Assembly: GCA_963693315.1 (NCBI GenBank)
Contig: OY856187.1
Span: 383,075,711 to 383,139,710 of the forward strand
Length of the DNA: 64,000 nt
Reading direction: 5' to 3'
Source of the DNA: Diogma glabrata
Lineage: Eukaryota; Arthropoda; Insecta; Diptera; Cylindrotomidae
Translations under genes and position numbers: made by a program
Notes under the pieces: generated by a model
Seen by the model: only the letters and a program-made list of their open reading frames with translations
What the model was told of the DNA's origin: nothing
The model's database searches: none
Part shown: positions 9,401-19,616 of the stretch, piece after piece
How the letters are laid out: each line of letters begins with the position of its first letter
How positions within the stretch are numbered: the stretch's first letter is position 1

Positions 9401-9996
9401 CTTGACCTTGCCTCAATATAGGATTTTCTTTTATTTTAAGACGTAATTGAAATTTAAAAAAAAAAGACGTACTAAGAAAATTATTTTTTAATAAAAATCA
9501 ATAAAAAAATAACAAAAAAAAATATAGAATTGAAATAATTAAATAAAAAAACAATTATATTGTGTAAAGAATTTTTTAAAATTATTATTATTATTATTAA
9601 AATACTAAAAAAAAAAATCAAATTTGAAATTTATAAAATGGACTCTAGATGTGCTCTAATAAGATTATAATACATCCCCATTGCTCTTAATATATCTAAC
9701 ATTGATTGGTTGCCTATAAAATTGAAATAATGAATTAAAATATTCAATTTGCTTCCAAAAACAAAAAAAAACTTCTAACATTTTCATACAAAACCTAAAT
9801 TTAACAAAAAAAAAATAATAGCAGTTTTTTTAGTGTGTGTACATATTGAATAACTATAAATAATAATAATAATTAATGAATTATACAGTTTGAATTGAAA
9901 TTATTAAATTATGTTTTCCTTTCGATAAAATTTAAACAGTTGCTGTTTTATTCTTTTGAATAGCAATATTTCTTGAACTGTTTTTGTTTTGTATAG
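9401..9996. other. AT-rich 3' flank
   Basis: Probable 3' UTR and intergenic DNA rich in A and T runs. It contains several AATAAA motifs (from about 9490) and an ATT microsatellite at 9581-9598. No other feature was found. Confidence 0.5.
9581..9598. repeat. ATT trinucleotide microsatellite
   Basis: Six uninterrupted ATT units. Confidence 0.9.
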
Positions 9997-10217
9997 GAAA
10001 ATCAAGAAAAATTAAAGGTAATTCTGTTGTCAAAATCTGTTTTACACAATTCCATTTTATATCATATTTAAATTCACTGACCACAATCTTTTAGATGGTC
10101 ATCCTAAGGACGAGGCATAAAAAGAACACCTGTGGTTTAAGCACTACCTTTTGGAAACCAGCGTTTGTTTCTCAAGATGCGATAAATGTCTCGCAGATAT
10201 CGGTCACATCGTGAAAG
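9997..10217 (+). pseudogene. Possible two small exons, zinc-finger-like
   Basis: GTATAG is followed by 21 bases (9997-10017) and GTAATT. CTTTTAG is followed by 123 bases (10095-10217) and GTGCGT. Joined in phase they read GKSRKIKDGHPKDEA, a TAA (10118-10120), then KEHLWFKHYLLETSV and CFSRCDKCLADIGHIVK. The clustered cysteines and histidines and the splice-like edges suggest a zinc-binding exon such as a C1-type finger, but no family is recognised and the in-frame stop argues for a dead or chance exon. The neighbour at 9297-9400 already ends in a stop. Confidence 0.25.
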
Positions 10218-10287
10218 GTGCGTGCGTCCAGAAATCCGAAATTTATAATTCGACTTAATATATTTATACAAACCTCCAACAAAAAAT

Positions 10288-10800
10288 TTAATCTAATTCA
10301 CCAATGTTGCACTTCTGTGTGCCAATACCAAAAAAAATAAAAAAATTCAATTCTTTACAAAAAAATTTAACCAATCCTACAATCAGCCACTGGGGTTCGT
10401 TGAGGACCAATCCACCGCCGTGGGTCTCTCTCTGCTGTTTAGCCGGGGAGATGGAATTCTCCTTGGCTAATTTCTCCGCATACGCGTGCATAGCCGAGAG
10501 GAACTCCATCTCCTCGGCCAAGCACATGTCCTGCTCCTTCTGCCTGATTTTGTTTCTGGCCTTTAATTCGCCCCAGCGCCGACTGGCTCTAATTATCCCC
10601 TTTCCCGCCAACTCAACGTTTGCTCAGGTGGTGGAAGTCTCTGGAACACCAGTTCCAGAAGTTCTTTCATCACCCGGCCAACGATGAGTTGCGGGTCTGG
10701 AGTCGGCCATGGTTCATAGGCCCCCATGGTCGGCTCATCCTCCTCACGACCATAGCGTACCTGACCTAGCCGTCCTCAACGGACCACTGACGCCTAATTG
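10288..10800 (-). pseudogene. GC-rich coding remnant, probably LTR-element gag
   Basis: On the minus strand 10630-10745 reads DEPTMGAYEPWPTPDPQLIV, then GRVMKELLELVFQRLPPPEQ, up to a TAA. The reading then continues in another frame from about 10611 as WGELKARNKIRQKEQDMCLA and EEMEFLSAMHAYAEKLAKEN. The charged, Ala/Glu/Lys-rich helical character and markedly higher GC than the flanks mark it as foreign to its surroundings. A Lys-type primer-binding-site-like motif lies about 0.3 kb upstream (11113-11130), which fits gag of an LTR retrotransposon. No zinc knuckle or pol follows; the coding character ends near 10390. The plus-strand ORF at 10304-10687 is its antisense. Confidence 0.45.
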
Positions 10801-11112
10801 TATACATTCGAAAAGGAAATCTAGCCAAAGTTGGTTTACCAGAATATATATATAACAAAACCTAATTGGTTCTATCAAAAAAAAAATATTTATAACAACC
10901 ACAAAAAACCAAAACTGGTTTTTCAAAAAAAGTGTTGCAAAGCCAACTAAACTGGTTTTATCAACGCTCTCACTCAAATTTTAATTTGCGCTAAAATTGC
11001 GCCAAAATTCCAAAAGTAAAAAGTTTCCCTATATTAATTTTGCGCCAAAATAACTCACAAAAATAGCCGTATAATTACGGTAATTACAGTATTTTAATTA
11101 AAAATTAAAGGG
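10801..11112. other. AT-rich stretch, possible gag leader
   Basis: It contains repeated AAAACCAGTT/AACTGG-type words (for example 10905-10925 and 10947-10958) and GCGCCAAAAT twice (about 11000 and 11043). If the primer-binding-site call is right, this is the untranslated leader before gag. No gene was seen. Confidence 0.35.
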
Positions 11113-11130
11113 TCCTTAGTTTCGGCGCCA
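11113..11130 (-). other. Candidate retroelement primer-binding site
   Basis: The minus strand reads TGGCGCCGAAACTAAGGA. TGG matches the tRNA CCA end, and the rest resembles the tRNA-Lys type of site used by many LTR elements, with small differences. It lies upstream of the gag-like island on the same strand. A matching LTR just upstream (11131 onward) was not proven. Confidence 0.4.
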
Positions 11131-11437
11131 CTTATTGAATTGGACTTTCTTTTCCACGATCGTTAGCTAAGTAATTAACTACGAGACACCGGTTGTTCCC
11201 ACACACGAAATCGAAAATTTGGAAATCTCTTAATACTGATGAATTAGCCTAACATTTTACAACAAACAACAAAAAAAATTCACAAATTTCAATAATAATT
11301 AATATAAAAAAATAAAATAAACTTGCTTAGTTGACTGTTGCTTGTAGTGACTAGATTCTCATCTACGGCAATCTCCAACAAGGAATATTCCAATGGTTGT
11401 ATTGCTATTGTCTTTCTTTATGCTTATATGGTAAAAA
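11131..11437. other. No gene seen
   Basis: Possible 5' LTR of the element read from 11130 downwards, but no second copy is in the window to define it. Otherwise AT-rich and featureless. Confidence 0.3.
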
Positions 11438-11692
11438 TCAATAATTCTAGCTTCCTTTAAAACGTTTCCTGAACTTTTGTAAACATCCTAAATGTTTGGA
11501 TTTAATGCAACATCTTTCTCCAAAATGGTGAATTGCCAGCCAAATTTCTCCTTGAGTGTTAAATACGCATACAAGATTACTCCATGCCACGGCAAAATCA
11601 GGACGTGTTTCGATGGCTTTTAAATAGCAAGCCTTTGCCTCATCAAGTCTACCCAACGTTTTTAATAGAGTACCCAAATCACTTCTAACACA
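11438..11692 (-). pseudogene. Ogt: O-GlcNAc transferase TPR exon fragment, inactivated
   Basis: The minus strand reads [20 protein letters not shown], then [20 protein letters not shown] and [16 protein letters not shown], a near-verbatim stretch of the N-terminal tetratricopeptide repeats of the highly conserved nucleocytoplasmic enzyme that adds GlcNAc to Ser/Thr. After HHF an extra base at about 11518-11521 shifts the frame. The correct TPR continuation follows in the next frame, with a TAG at 11488-11490 where a hydrophobic residue is expected, through VLKEARII. Homology stops at about 11438. On the upstream side a TGA stands six codons before CVRSDLG. No other OGT exon and no catalytic domain is present. 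It is therefore a duplicated or retroposed pseudo-fragment, not the working gene. Confidence 0.85.
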
Positions 11693-12039
11693 ATGCCAAT
11701 TCTTTCAATCAACTGTATACGATAATACACCTATTAGTTTGTGAATTTTTGTTGTTATTTTATAATTTTGACGCTATCAGTTTGATTAACTTAATCCAGT
11801 GTTACTTTATTCAATTGAAAAGTTTAAAACGTGGAAATGCTTTCACAATCAAAATCGGAAAAACTAATATTTTTATTTTTTAATCTAATATCTTAGATCA
11901 TTTAAAAAAAACAATTTTAATATTTCAATATATATATTTTCTTTTTGTTGTTTTTTATTTAGTTATAAAACACCGACTGAATCTAATTTTATTTAGCAAA
12001 AATGTCATCAACATGCTACAGGGTGTGTCACTTATAATC
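11693..12039. other. No gene seen
   Basis: AT-rich. ACAGGGTGTGTCAC at about 12019-12032 looks like the terminal word of a TIR or MITE element, but no inverted partner was found nearby. Confidence 0.4.
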
Positions 12040-12830
12040 TTTTTTTTTTTTTTTTCATATTTCGTTGTCGTTAGGTTGTTTATTGTTTTAAAAATTAAAG
12101 GTCTATATGGGTGAAACTATTTTTGAATACATCGTTGCTACAGTTGAATAAAATAAATTCTTTTTTTAATGTATTATTGGGGATTACAAAGAGTCCAGCA
12201 ATAACACCCACAACCGATAACTCAACTGGTATCTCTTTGTTTTATTGATATAAGATCTGCCTGGCAATCACAAATCTGGTGATAGTACGTTATACTTCAT
12301 GCAATTTACGCCCATGTTTATAGCTGCAAGTTTCCCATTCATTTTCGACCCATCCGAATGGAATAGTTTATGCTCGAGGGAATATTCCTACTAACAAGAA
12401 TTAAAGATTGCTCTATATTACTTCAACTCCACATACCGGAAAATTTTAACTTAACTACCGTACTGGAAGCTATCTGTTTGGCTAAGAAGTCGAATGGGTG
12501 TGCTCCTTAGAGCTCCACTTATGCAAAATGAGTTTTTGATTTTATTTAGGCTCGGCTACCAAACCATAACTCCATAAAGTAGAATTGGTCAAACTATCGA
12601 TCTGTATAACCGGTGGACAACGTAAGGATCAAAACTTCTTCTTCGTAAAATAGCTTTTTGCACGAATAAAGTGCTATGTCAGCTTTTCTTACGCTTTCTA
12701 TAATATTTGATTGCCAGCTTAGTTTCCTGTCCCGAACTAGCCATAAGAAAGTCTGTGCCCCTAAGACTGAATCTATTGAGAGTGGGGGAATCAAATTCAG
12801 ATTTACGTGGCTCTGACGACCCAGACACTA
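12040..12830 (-). pseudogene. LINE fragment: RT 3' part plus RNase H
   Basis: The minus strand 12594-12794 reads DRKLSWQSNIIESVRKADIA then LYSCKKL, the region after the RT fingers/palm where LINEs have LGV-LD-KLSW. In other frames it continues as PYVVHRLYRSIV, PILLYGVMVW (about 12545-12600) and ISGALRSTPIRLL (about 12480-12530), the typical RT tail. Further on FHSDGSKMNGKLAA (about 12310-12370) matches the start of an RNase H domain. Stops and frameshifts are frequent. An A16 run on the minus strand at 12040-12055 is a plausible poly(A) tail, giving a 5'-truncated copy. RT plus RNase H points to the I/R1/LOA-like groups (inference). Confidence 0.75.
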
Positions 12831-14200
12831 AGAAGCAGATCAATCCAGAGAAATGAAAAACGAGAGAAGCTCGGCATTGTCAGGTAGCTCTTAATGAGAT
12901 GGTTGATGGTCTTGTGACTGCTCCTTAGAATCACCGAGCAACATGGAAAAATGTACGACAATTTTTTTTTTGCATTTTGTTTTTAAAGTGCAATAAAAAT
13001 ATGTCGACAGCTTATTGAAATTGTATCTGTCGTTATTGCACCTGTAGTCTTTGTTTTAAATTTTTATCATAATCATAAAACATCTAATTCAGTAAATTAT
13101 TTGTGATGTAACATCACCCCGATGGAAAATCTCCCATCAAGAATAATATAAGAACTGAATCTAAAAAATTATGGTGCAAATTATGAAACTTTTTGCAATC
13201 CATACAATTTTAGAGCGATCTAGTTTCGAACCAATGAGAAAATTTTTAAACTTTAAAAAAGTTTATCATTCTCATCAGGGCTAGCCGACTAGATAAACTC
13301 TACCAAAAAATGTTAACGCTAATGATTATAAACCAAAAATTAGGTTACAACTCTAGCGAAGTGTAAAAACAAAAAATTTACATAAACATACATTTAATAA
13401 ATTCAGGTTTAGTCAATTAATTTTTTAAAAACATCTCATTTGAGTTCTTGTTTCAAAATATCTCTTTATTGCACCTGCACCGTGATATGTTTGAACCTAT
13501 GTCCTAGGGTGAGATCAATTACCCTTTACACTGATACATCTTATGTTAAAACTCCAACCTATATAGCAAACTTGTTATCAATATGTGCAGTATCAGTTAT
13601 TCCATTTATTGTACTACAGAATCAGTTTTATGTCACATCTTGCCATTCCTCTAATATGGCTGACCATTGCTTCATTTCAGCATCTATTCTCATTTGTTGT
13701 TAGAAAAAAAATTAGCTAGAAAACTTGCAAAATAGGCAAAGGGTTAACCTATGATTTTACAAATAAAGTATAAACCAAAATGCGTTGTCGCCGATCTTGA
13801 CGGATGACATGTCAACTGCAAGAGGAGACCAAAATATGTAACGTAAGGAAATTTGGGCTAAACCGAATAACGGGCGTATGATTGCTAGAATGTTTTGTAG
13901 ATACTTTCGTTTTTGTAAAAAATTTGCAGTCAAAACACTATATATGCAGATCTGTACCCCTATTCCGGCATTTCCCTGGGAATTGGGAATTGAGAAAAAA
14001 GTGCAATAAATGAAATAAAGAAATATTTTCTAATACGAATTTGTTATTTCCCGCGACACGGAATACTAGTTATGAAAAAATTGCTATAATTTATTTCTCA
14101 ATTCCTATTTCACGATGTACCGGAATAGGGCTACTGGTGGAAAAGACAGCCAACGAGTCATTCTTCCAAAATTTTGTTTGTTTTGGCTTTGTTCCAATGA
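12831..14200. other. No supported gene
   Basis: AT-rich DNA. The 87-codon plus-strand ORF at 13440-13703 is Cys/Ile-rich and resembles nothing known; the minus-strand ORF at 14091-14282 is similar. No splice-consistent exon or repeat element was recognised. Confidence 0.4.
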
Positions 14201-14202
14201 TG

Positions 14203-14645
14203 CTATTTAAAAAACCAACAACATAAAAAACAAAAAATATTTTGTACGGAATGTAATTTTGTTTGTAAATGAAAAGCAACATTTTTAATGTACTCTACAT
14301 TTGGGAGCAGATTTTTCAGAACCATGGTATTTACAGATTCAAAATTTATGCATTTCTTTAAACTATTTTGATCGTAACGGTCAGTGAAAAGTTTTGACTC
14401 AAAAGCTTCTAGCGGATTTTCGTCATTTACGAACTTAATCACAACACAACATGTACGATTCCCACACGTCCGATTTCATTCGGATTTTCACTAAAATCTA
14501 CTACCGATGAATTAAAATTTCTCAAAAAAAAAGTCACGTAGAAATTTTTTGAATTCGTAGAATTTCGGATGTCGTAAATTTTATCTGCTTTCATAAAATA
14601 TCGAAAGAAAACATAATTATCTATTTTCACATTCAAATAAATCAA
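14203..14645 (-). pseudogene. Unrecognised coding-like remnant
   Basis: Two overlapping minus-strand frames (14439-14645, then 14203-14442) read like one protein broken by a frameshift. The first has NSTNSKNFYVTFFLRNFNSS and VVDFSENPNEIGRVGIVHVV. The second has IKFVNDENPLEAFESKLFTD and FESVNTMVLKNLLPNVEYIK. Composition is balanced (D, E, K, N, V, F), unlike translated AT-rich noise. No domain is recognised. It could be a decayed transposon ORF or a host gene fragment; coding status is uncertain. Confidence 0.3.
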
Positions 14646-14954
14646 TAGAGTAAGTTAGATAGATAAACAAGTATTTAATTTAAAATTTAAACTAAAAGTA
14701 AATTCTGTAAATTTTCCCTTATTTTAATATATTAAAAAGGATTCCAGTAAAAAGGATATCTCAATAATTAATAGAATTTTTTGAATAATATAACTCAGTA
14801 AATAAAAGATGGTTCAAATAATCGCTTTTGGTATCAGTGGTAATGTTAAGGTGATGGAGAAGATGTCTGGTTCTGTTGAAGTTGATGAAACAAATGAGTT
14901 AGCGAATTTATGATACAAACAAAACTTATTTGATTTTCATATATAAATGTAGTT
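14646..14954. other. No gene seen
   Basis: AT-rich flank outside the inferred LTR; nothing recognised. Confidence 0.4.
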
Positions 14955-15172
14955 TGTTACGGTTGATGCGGTTATACTTGGTTATTCAAGAAACATGAAT
15001 TACGTAACGTTCCTTTTTTTAAGGCAACTTTTCTTTTTTTTCCACCAGGAGTTAAATTATTTTGTATTACGGTAGCTAGCACCGATATTAAGAAATAAAT
15101 TAACAACGTAACAGTGCAAAAGTAAGCTTTCGACTATTTATTTTTTTGAGTAAATTGGAAGTTATCGTCACA
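14955..15172 (-). repeat. 3' LTR of the second gypsy remnant
   Basis: The right edge TGTGAC on the minus strand (15167-15172) directly follows a purine-rich tract. The left edge is inferred from a TG at 14955 and is not confirmed. The first 9 bases, TGTGACGAT, match the start of the LTR at 388 and 4446, as related elements often do. Confidence 0.5.
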
Positions 15173-15185
15173 TGCTCCCCTCCTA
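15173..15185 (-). other. Polypurine tract of the second gypsy remnant
   Basis: On the minus strand AGGAGGGGAGCA lies directly before TGTGACGATAAC, the expected arrangement of PPT and 3' LTR. Confidence 0.65.
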
Positions 15186-15459
15186 GTGCCATGAAAGATG
15201 GGACGATCGATATAAAGAGAGAAAAATAACAAAACTAGTGTGCTAGAGCACGAAGGAAGCGATCGGGAGTACAAGTGGCTCTACCTGCTAGAGTGAATGC
15301 GGTTGTTGAGTAAAAAAAATTTGTTTCGGTAATGAGCCTGGTTGGCACGTTTGCTTTAGTGTCGAGTTTCCTCGCTTCTTCAGAAGTAGAAGGAGAAGGC
15401 GAGGATTGTTTCCTAAAACATGGTTTTAATCTGTCGAAGGGAATTCTGGTGTGTTGCTG

Positions 15460-16054
15460 TCAACCTCCTTTGCTGTTAATCACGAATGTTTTGTCATCGC
15501 GACTGATGACTGGGTAAAGTCCTTCGTATAGAGGTTGTAGAGATCTTCGTACTAAATCAGTACGCACATAGACATACAAACAATACGAGAGAGTTTTGAA
15601 AACGAAAACTTTGGCAGAGTCGGGTCTTGAAGCATGTGTTGGACAAAGATGGTTGAAATGTTGTTTCAATTGAGAAACGAAGACAGATTAAAGAGTGGAA
15701 GTGGAGTGATTCGTAATCCTAGTAGTATTGACGGTAATATTCGTGTCCCGTCCATCTTGTCGTAATCCATTATTGAAGATTTAAGGGAGCTCCAAGCCAG
15801 CGAGTGCAGCGGTCAATAATGGTGGCACAATAGCGTTTGTCTTCAGGCATAGTAAGTGGACCAATAATGTCCATATGAATCTCGGAAAATCTCTGAGAAG
15901 TGGAGTGATAATTAATCAGGCAGTTCGTTGCCATTTGTTGTACATCCTTTTTAATCGATGGGCAAATGACTTTATCAGTAAAAAGTTTGATAGAACTTTC
16001 TGTGAAAATATCGCATAAAAGAGTTTTAGAAGATTGCCCTAGCGATATTGTCAT
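15460..16054 (-). pseudogene. Integrase remnant of the second gypsy element
   Basis: At 15770-16054 CPSIKKDVQQMATNCLINYH is followed by FSEIHMDIIGPLTMPEDKRY and DRCTRWLGAPL: the zinc-domain end and the start of the catalytic core, including the first Asp (HMDIIGPL). The rest of the core is missing. In another frame ILPSILLGLRITPLPLF (about 15700-15740) is the segment after the core. At 15460-15669 KVFVFKTLSYCLYVYVRTDL then RRSLQPLYEGLYPVISRDDK is the C-terminal DNA-binding tail. Frameshifts and a deletion of the DD-to-E region make it inactive. Confidence 0.78.
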
Positions 16055-16190
16055 TACCCATTGATCAAAATTTTAGCGTGAGACTATTGTCTACTAATTC
16101 CTATAGTGCGAGATCATTGAACTGAGCATCAGCAATTTCGTCGTAGGGAAAATTTTCTGGAATTGATATTTTTGCATCACCAGTTCAATC

Positions 16191-16421
16191 AATTTGAACT
16201 ACATACTTCAGTTTCCCGAAATGACAACTGTGTCGTGATAATTCAAGATCCTAGAGCTTTGTTGCACAATTTGTGACTTATTAGTGTAGTGTCTCAGAGC
16301 ATTAAGAGCAACCTTGCTGTCTCTAAAAACACTTGTGACTTTGCCAGACCACGTAAGCTCCGTTGTTTGATTTGATGCTGCTTTTAGGACTAATACTACA
16401 GTCTGACATAGTGTGAACTAC
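16191..16421. other. No gene seen
   Basis: Short spacer between the gypsy remnant and the unidentified reading frame. The minus strand may still hold decayed pol linker sequence, but no motif is secure. Confidence 0.4.
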
Positions 16422-17850
16422 TCACAAAATTGCAAAACAAACATCATCTTCATTGCCGAAATAGGCTGCAACTCCTGCCCCATTTTCATTGTAAGTATCC
16501 AACGAGTTGGTCGCACTGCGCAATAGCAAATTAGCTACAGACCAGTTTTCTATCGGCATAGCAAAATCTGTCAGGCTCATACAGGTCCCGCTGTAGCGCT
16601 TGATGACCTTTCCTTCAGCCCTTGGTGGTTTCAAAAATTTTTATCATTTTTGTAGCTTCTGAGGAGACTATCTGTTCTTACAAATACATGCAGGGGAGGA
16701 AGCTCTAATGAGACCTGCCGACTGACTGTATGAGTTATTCAGAAAGTACTTGTGATGCACAAGCAAGAAAGTCTTTGTACCGACTTCAGTTTTTAATCGT
16801 TTTTCCCAACTAAAATTCTCGAAAACCATGCCAGGGACCATTCGATCATTTTCGGGTAGACCATTTACGAAGTCAAACTCTGTTTTCCGACAAAAGTCTT
16901 CAAGCACTGTCACAGAGTTCAAGTTTCCTTTGCGCATTTGGTTTTTGAGCTGAAGTTTTTCCTGAAAACTGATCTGAAGTCTGAAGTTTTTTCACAGGTC
17001 TATGGTTTTAAGATAAACGCTATGTAAGCCACGAAGATCGTGAAGATCATATTTAGAAGAGATCATACTACGCCCAAAACACAGTTGTATCATAATAGGT
17101 CAATTCCCATCAGGACCTGGAAATTTGTATGACTCAAAGAAACTGATGGCCCAAGAAAGCCTTGGGCGATGGTCCAAATCGACTCATAGTACTTCGTAAG
17201 AACTTTTCTTTGGTTTATGCCTAAGCCTTGGAAAAAGTTTCCTTTCTTCACTAGACAGAGCTCAATTCGCTTCATCACGAGGTTGCAAGACTCTGTTCGG
17301 CATTTCCTTGGCCAGTGTCTTAGGTTTTCAAGGTTTTAGGAGCAAGAACTCTCTAAGCCCCGAACTAACAGATCGTTGAGCTAGTCAACGCCCGAATCTA
17401 TACCCTCCAGGGTAATTTATTACGCGCACCAATTCTGGTGTCAAAGAGACGCCTAATTATTCGTAGTTGCTCCGTTACTGAGCATTCTTACGTTTATATC
17501 GCCTGAGAATAATTTAGTCAGAAATAGCATATCAAGATTTTTGCGTGATGCTATTCAGGTTACTAATTTATTAGGACCCCCAAGGAACGACCAAATACTC
17601 TGTTTTTAATGTTGTAGGACTCAGGAATTTTATTAATGTTTGTGTATGATGTCTTTGGCAAATGAGGCCAAGAGATTAAGTAACCTACTTATACTATGTT
17701 GCAGATTAGTTAGTCGAAACTCAAGCTTGTCCAGTGCGATCTTAACAGAGGTTTTCGCTTACGTCTTCCAGCCCGATCCAATAAACTTTACATCTACTGA
17801 ACCGCAAATAAAGGAAAAAATGTGCAAGAGCTAGGAGTCAACTAAATTTT
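16422..17850 (-). pseudogene. Long decayed reading frame of unknown identity
   Basis: Minus-strand coding character runs for about 1.4 kb. From 17850 to 17090 one frame reads TSVKIALDKLEFRLTNLQHS, ITLEGIDSGVD, LNDLLVRGLESSCS, KKGNFFQGLGINQRKVLTKY and FLGPSVSLSHTNFQVLMGID. After one frame change, 16960-16422 reads TVLEDFCRKTEFDFVNGLPE, GTKTFLLVHHKYFLNNSYSQ, KRYSGTCMSLTDFAMPIENW and VANLLLRSATNSLDTYNENG to a stop at 16422. Roughly a dozen nonsense codons interrupt it. The implied protein is about 470 residues with no RT, integrase or transposase motif. A host pseudogene, an unusual transposon ORF or an endogenised RNA-virus gene (nucleoproteins are about this size) are all possible; I cannot choose. 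Confidence 0.45.
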
Positions 17851-19615
17851 TGTCTATCGTATCCCAATTGTGGCCAAATGCATCTTAGGGATATTACAGA
17901 TCTTCTGTCCTGAAACCCTTGCTCCTTTCCATTGAATGCAACCTAGAAATGCCTCCCTCCATCATTTCTTACTCTGCTTTTATATTTAAAACTCAAAACC
18001 ATTGCTCTGAAATCTGTCTTTGTTTTTCGAAACCTAGAACCAAACGTTTTTGGAATATTTTACGAACTTGAATAAAATTCTATATTTTTGTTTGAAATTG
18101 ACGATTGATCATCTTTACTGACTTTATATAAAATCAATATGGCAAACCAATCCAATTCAATTCAAAAAAATTCTATTTCAATTAAATTAATTAATATCAA
18201 TCCAATCATCATAACTTTAAGTTTGTTTTTCTAGCACAAATTCATAAAATCAAACACAAAAAACTTAATTTAATTTAATTCAAAACAATTTAAAATTTAA
18301 ATACCTCATCTACAATGTATAAGAAATAAATCAACTAAAAACTAAAACTACAATAACCAATAAAATAAAACTAAAATATTTTTTTAATTTTTAGATAACA
18401 AAAAATTCAAAAAAAATTTAATTATTTAAATTATATGCAAAACAATTTTCACTATTACGTGGAATTACAAACCTAAAATCTTTTTTATTTTTCCTGAAGT
18501 AATTCCTAGTGCAACTTACTTTACCGAAATATGTATATAATTCTGTTTCTTTTTAAGGTATGGATCATAATATAAATATATATATATAAGTCTTAATAGG
18601 TTTCAATACACAACAATGTAACATGGGAGATTATTTGGTTGAACATCAACTTCTAGGTAGAACATCATAGAAAAGCTACTTCACATGTCAAATCAACAAC
18701 AAAAGATTAATGGTATAACATAATTAATTTATATAATAATATGATCCCTACTGAAAAATAAAAATGTACTATATAATTTTCTTATATATTTTTTTAATTA
18801 TATTTTAAAATTAATATAAAAAAAATAACGAAAAAATAAAATACTAAATAAAAATTTTAGTTGGTGCTAAATGAAAAAAAAAAAACAAAAAGAAATAAAA
18901 TTACTATAATTACTATAAAAATTAAAAATTATGAAAATATAAATTAAAACGTGATTCTTGTTGAATGGTAAAACAATTAATTCAAATATAGAAATTAATA
19001 GTAGCAAGTGAAAATCTAAGCGAATTGTAATGTGAAATTTTTGTTATTTTGAAAAGAAAAAAAAATTATTTTCATTAATTAAAAATTCTACGATTATTAT
19101 ATAAGTCATAATTTTTTTCCCCTCAACGAATAATAATTAAATAGATTTAATTAAAATAAAAAAAATAAATATATATATATTAAACTAAAAAAAAAGATAA
19201 AATTTTTATTTTATTTTTGTAAATATAAATTTAAAAATTGCATTTAAACAAAAAAAAAATAAAACAAAAATTTTTATTGAAAAATAAAAAAACTATAGAT
19301 ACATATATAAATATTTATACATAATTTAATATTAATTAATTTAAAAACACATAATTTTATCAATAATTAAAATGGAAAATTTAATTATTTTGTAAATACA
19401 AACGAATCAAGATTGAGTAAAGAACATGAAGAAATTATCATCAATACTAAGTAAAACAAAAAAAAAATTATAATATTTTAAAATATTTAAACAAAATTGT
19501 ATAATTATAATTATTAATTATTATTAATATTATATTTAAAATAAAAACAAAATTATTTATAAAATTGGGATTTTTCTTTGTACTTTTGAATTCGGTGGAT
19601 ATGTGGGCAAGCAAG
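17851..19615. other. Extremely AT-rich DNA without genes
   Basis: Long A and T runs and short AT repeats, for example 18576-18588 and 19169-19180. ORFs are short and low in complexity. No splice-bounded exon, tRNA or element terminus was recognised. Confidence 0.6.
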
Positions 19616-19616
19616 T

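Larger units (their letters stand above)
14955..16190 (-). mobile_element. Second gypsy-type remnant: 3' LTR, PPT and partial pol
   Basis: The 3' portion of another minus-strand LTR retrotransposon, unlike the first in sequence. In element order: a pol linker (16100-16190, with FPYDEIADAQFNDLAL), integrase N-terminal and core segments (15770-16054), an integrase tail with deletions (15460-15770), a PPT at 15173-15185, and an LTR start TGTGACGATAACTTCC at 15172 running left. RT, protease, gag and the 5' LTR are absent. The left end is placed at TGTTAC 14955, giving a TG...CA LTR of about 218 bp, but without the second LTR this is a guess. Confidence 0.7.

Noticed and set aside
10304..10687. 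127-codon plus-strand ORF
   Set aside because: It mirrors the minus-strand frame with better coding character and starts in AT-rich DNA.
12019..12032. ACAGGGTGTGTCAC as a MITE terminus
   Set aside because: No inverted partner or target duplication was found within the surrounding kilobases.
13440..13703. 87-codon plus-strand ORF rich in Cys and Ile
   Set aside because: No recognisable domain, AT-driven composition, and no supporting splice or promoter context.
17640..17834. 64-codon plus-strand ORF
   Set aside because: Antisense to the decayed minus-strand reading frame at 16422-17850.
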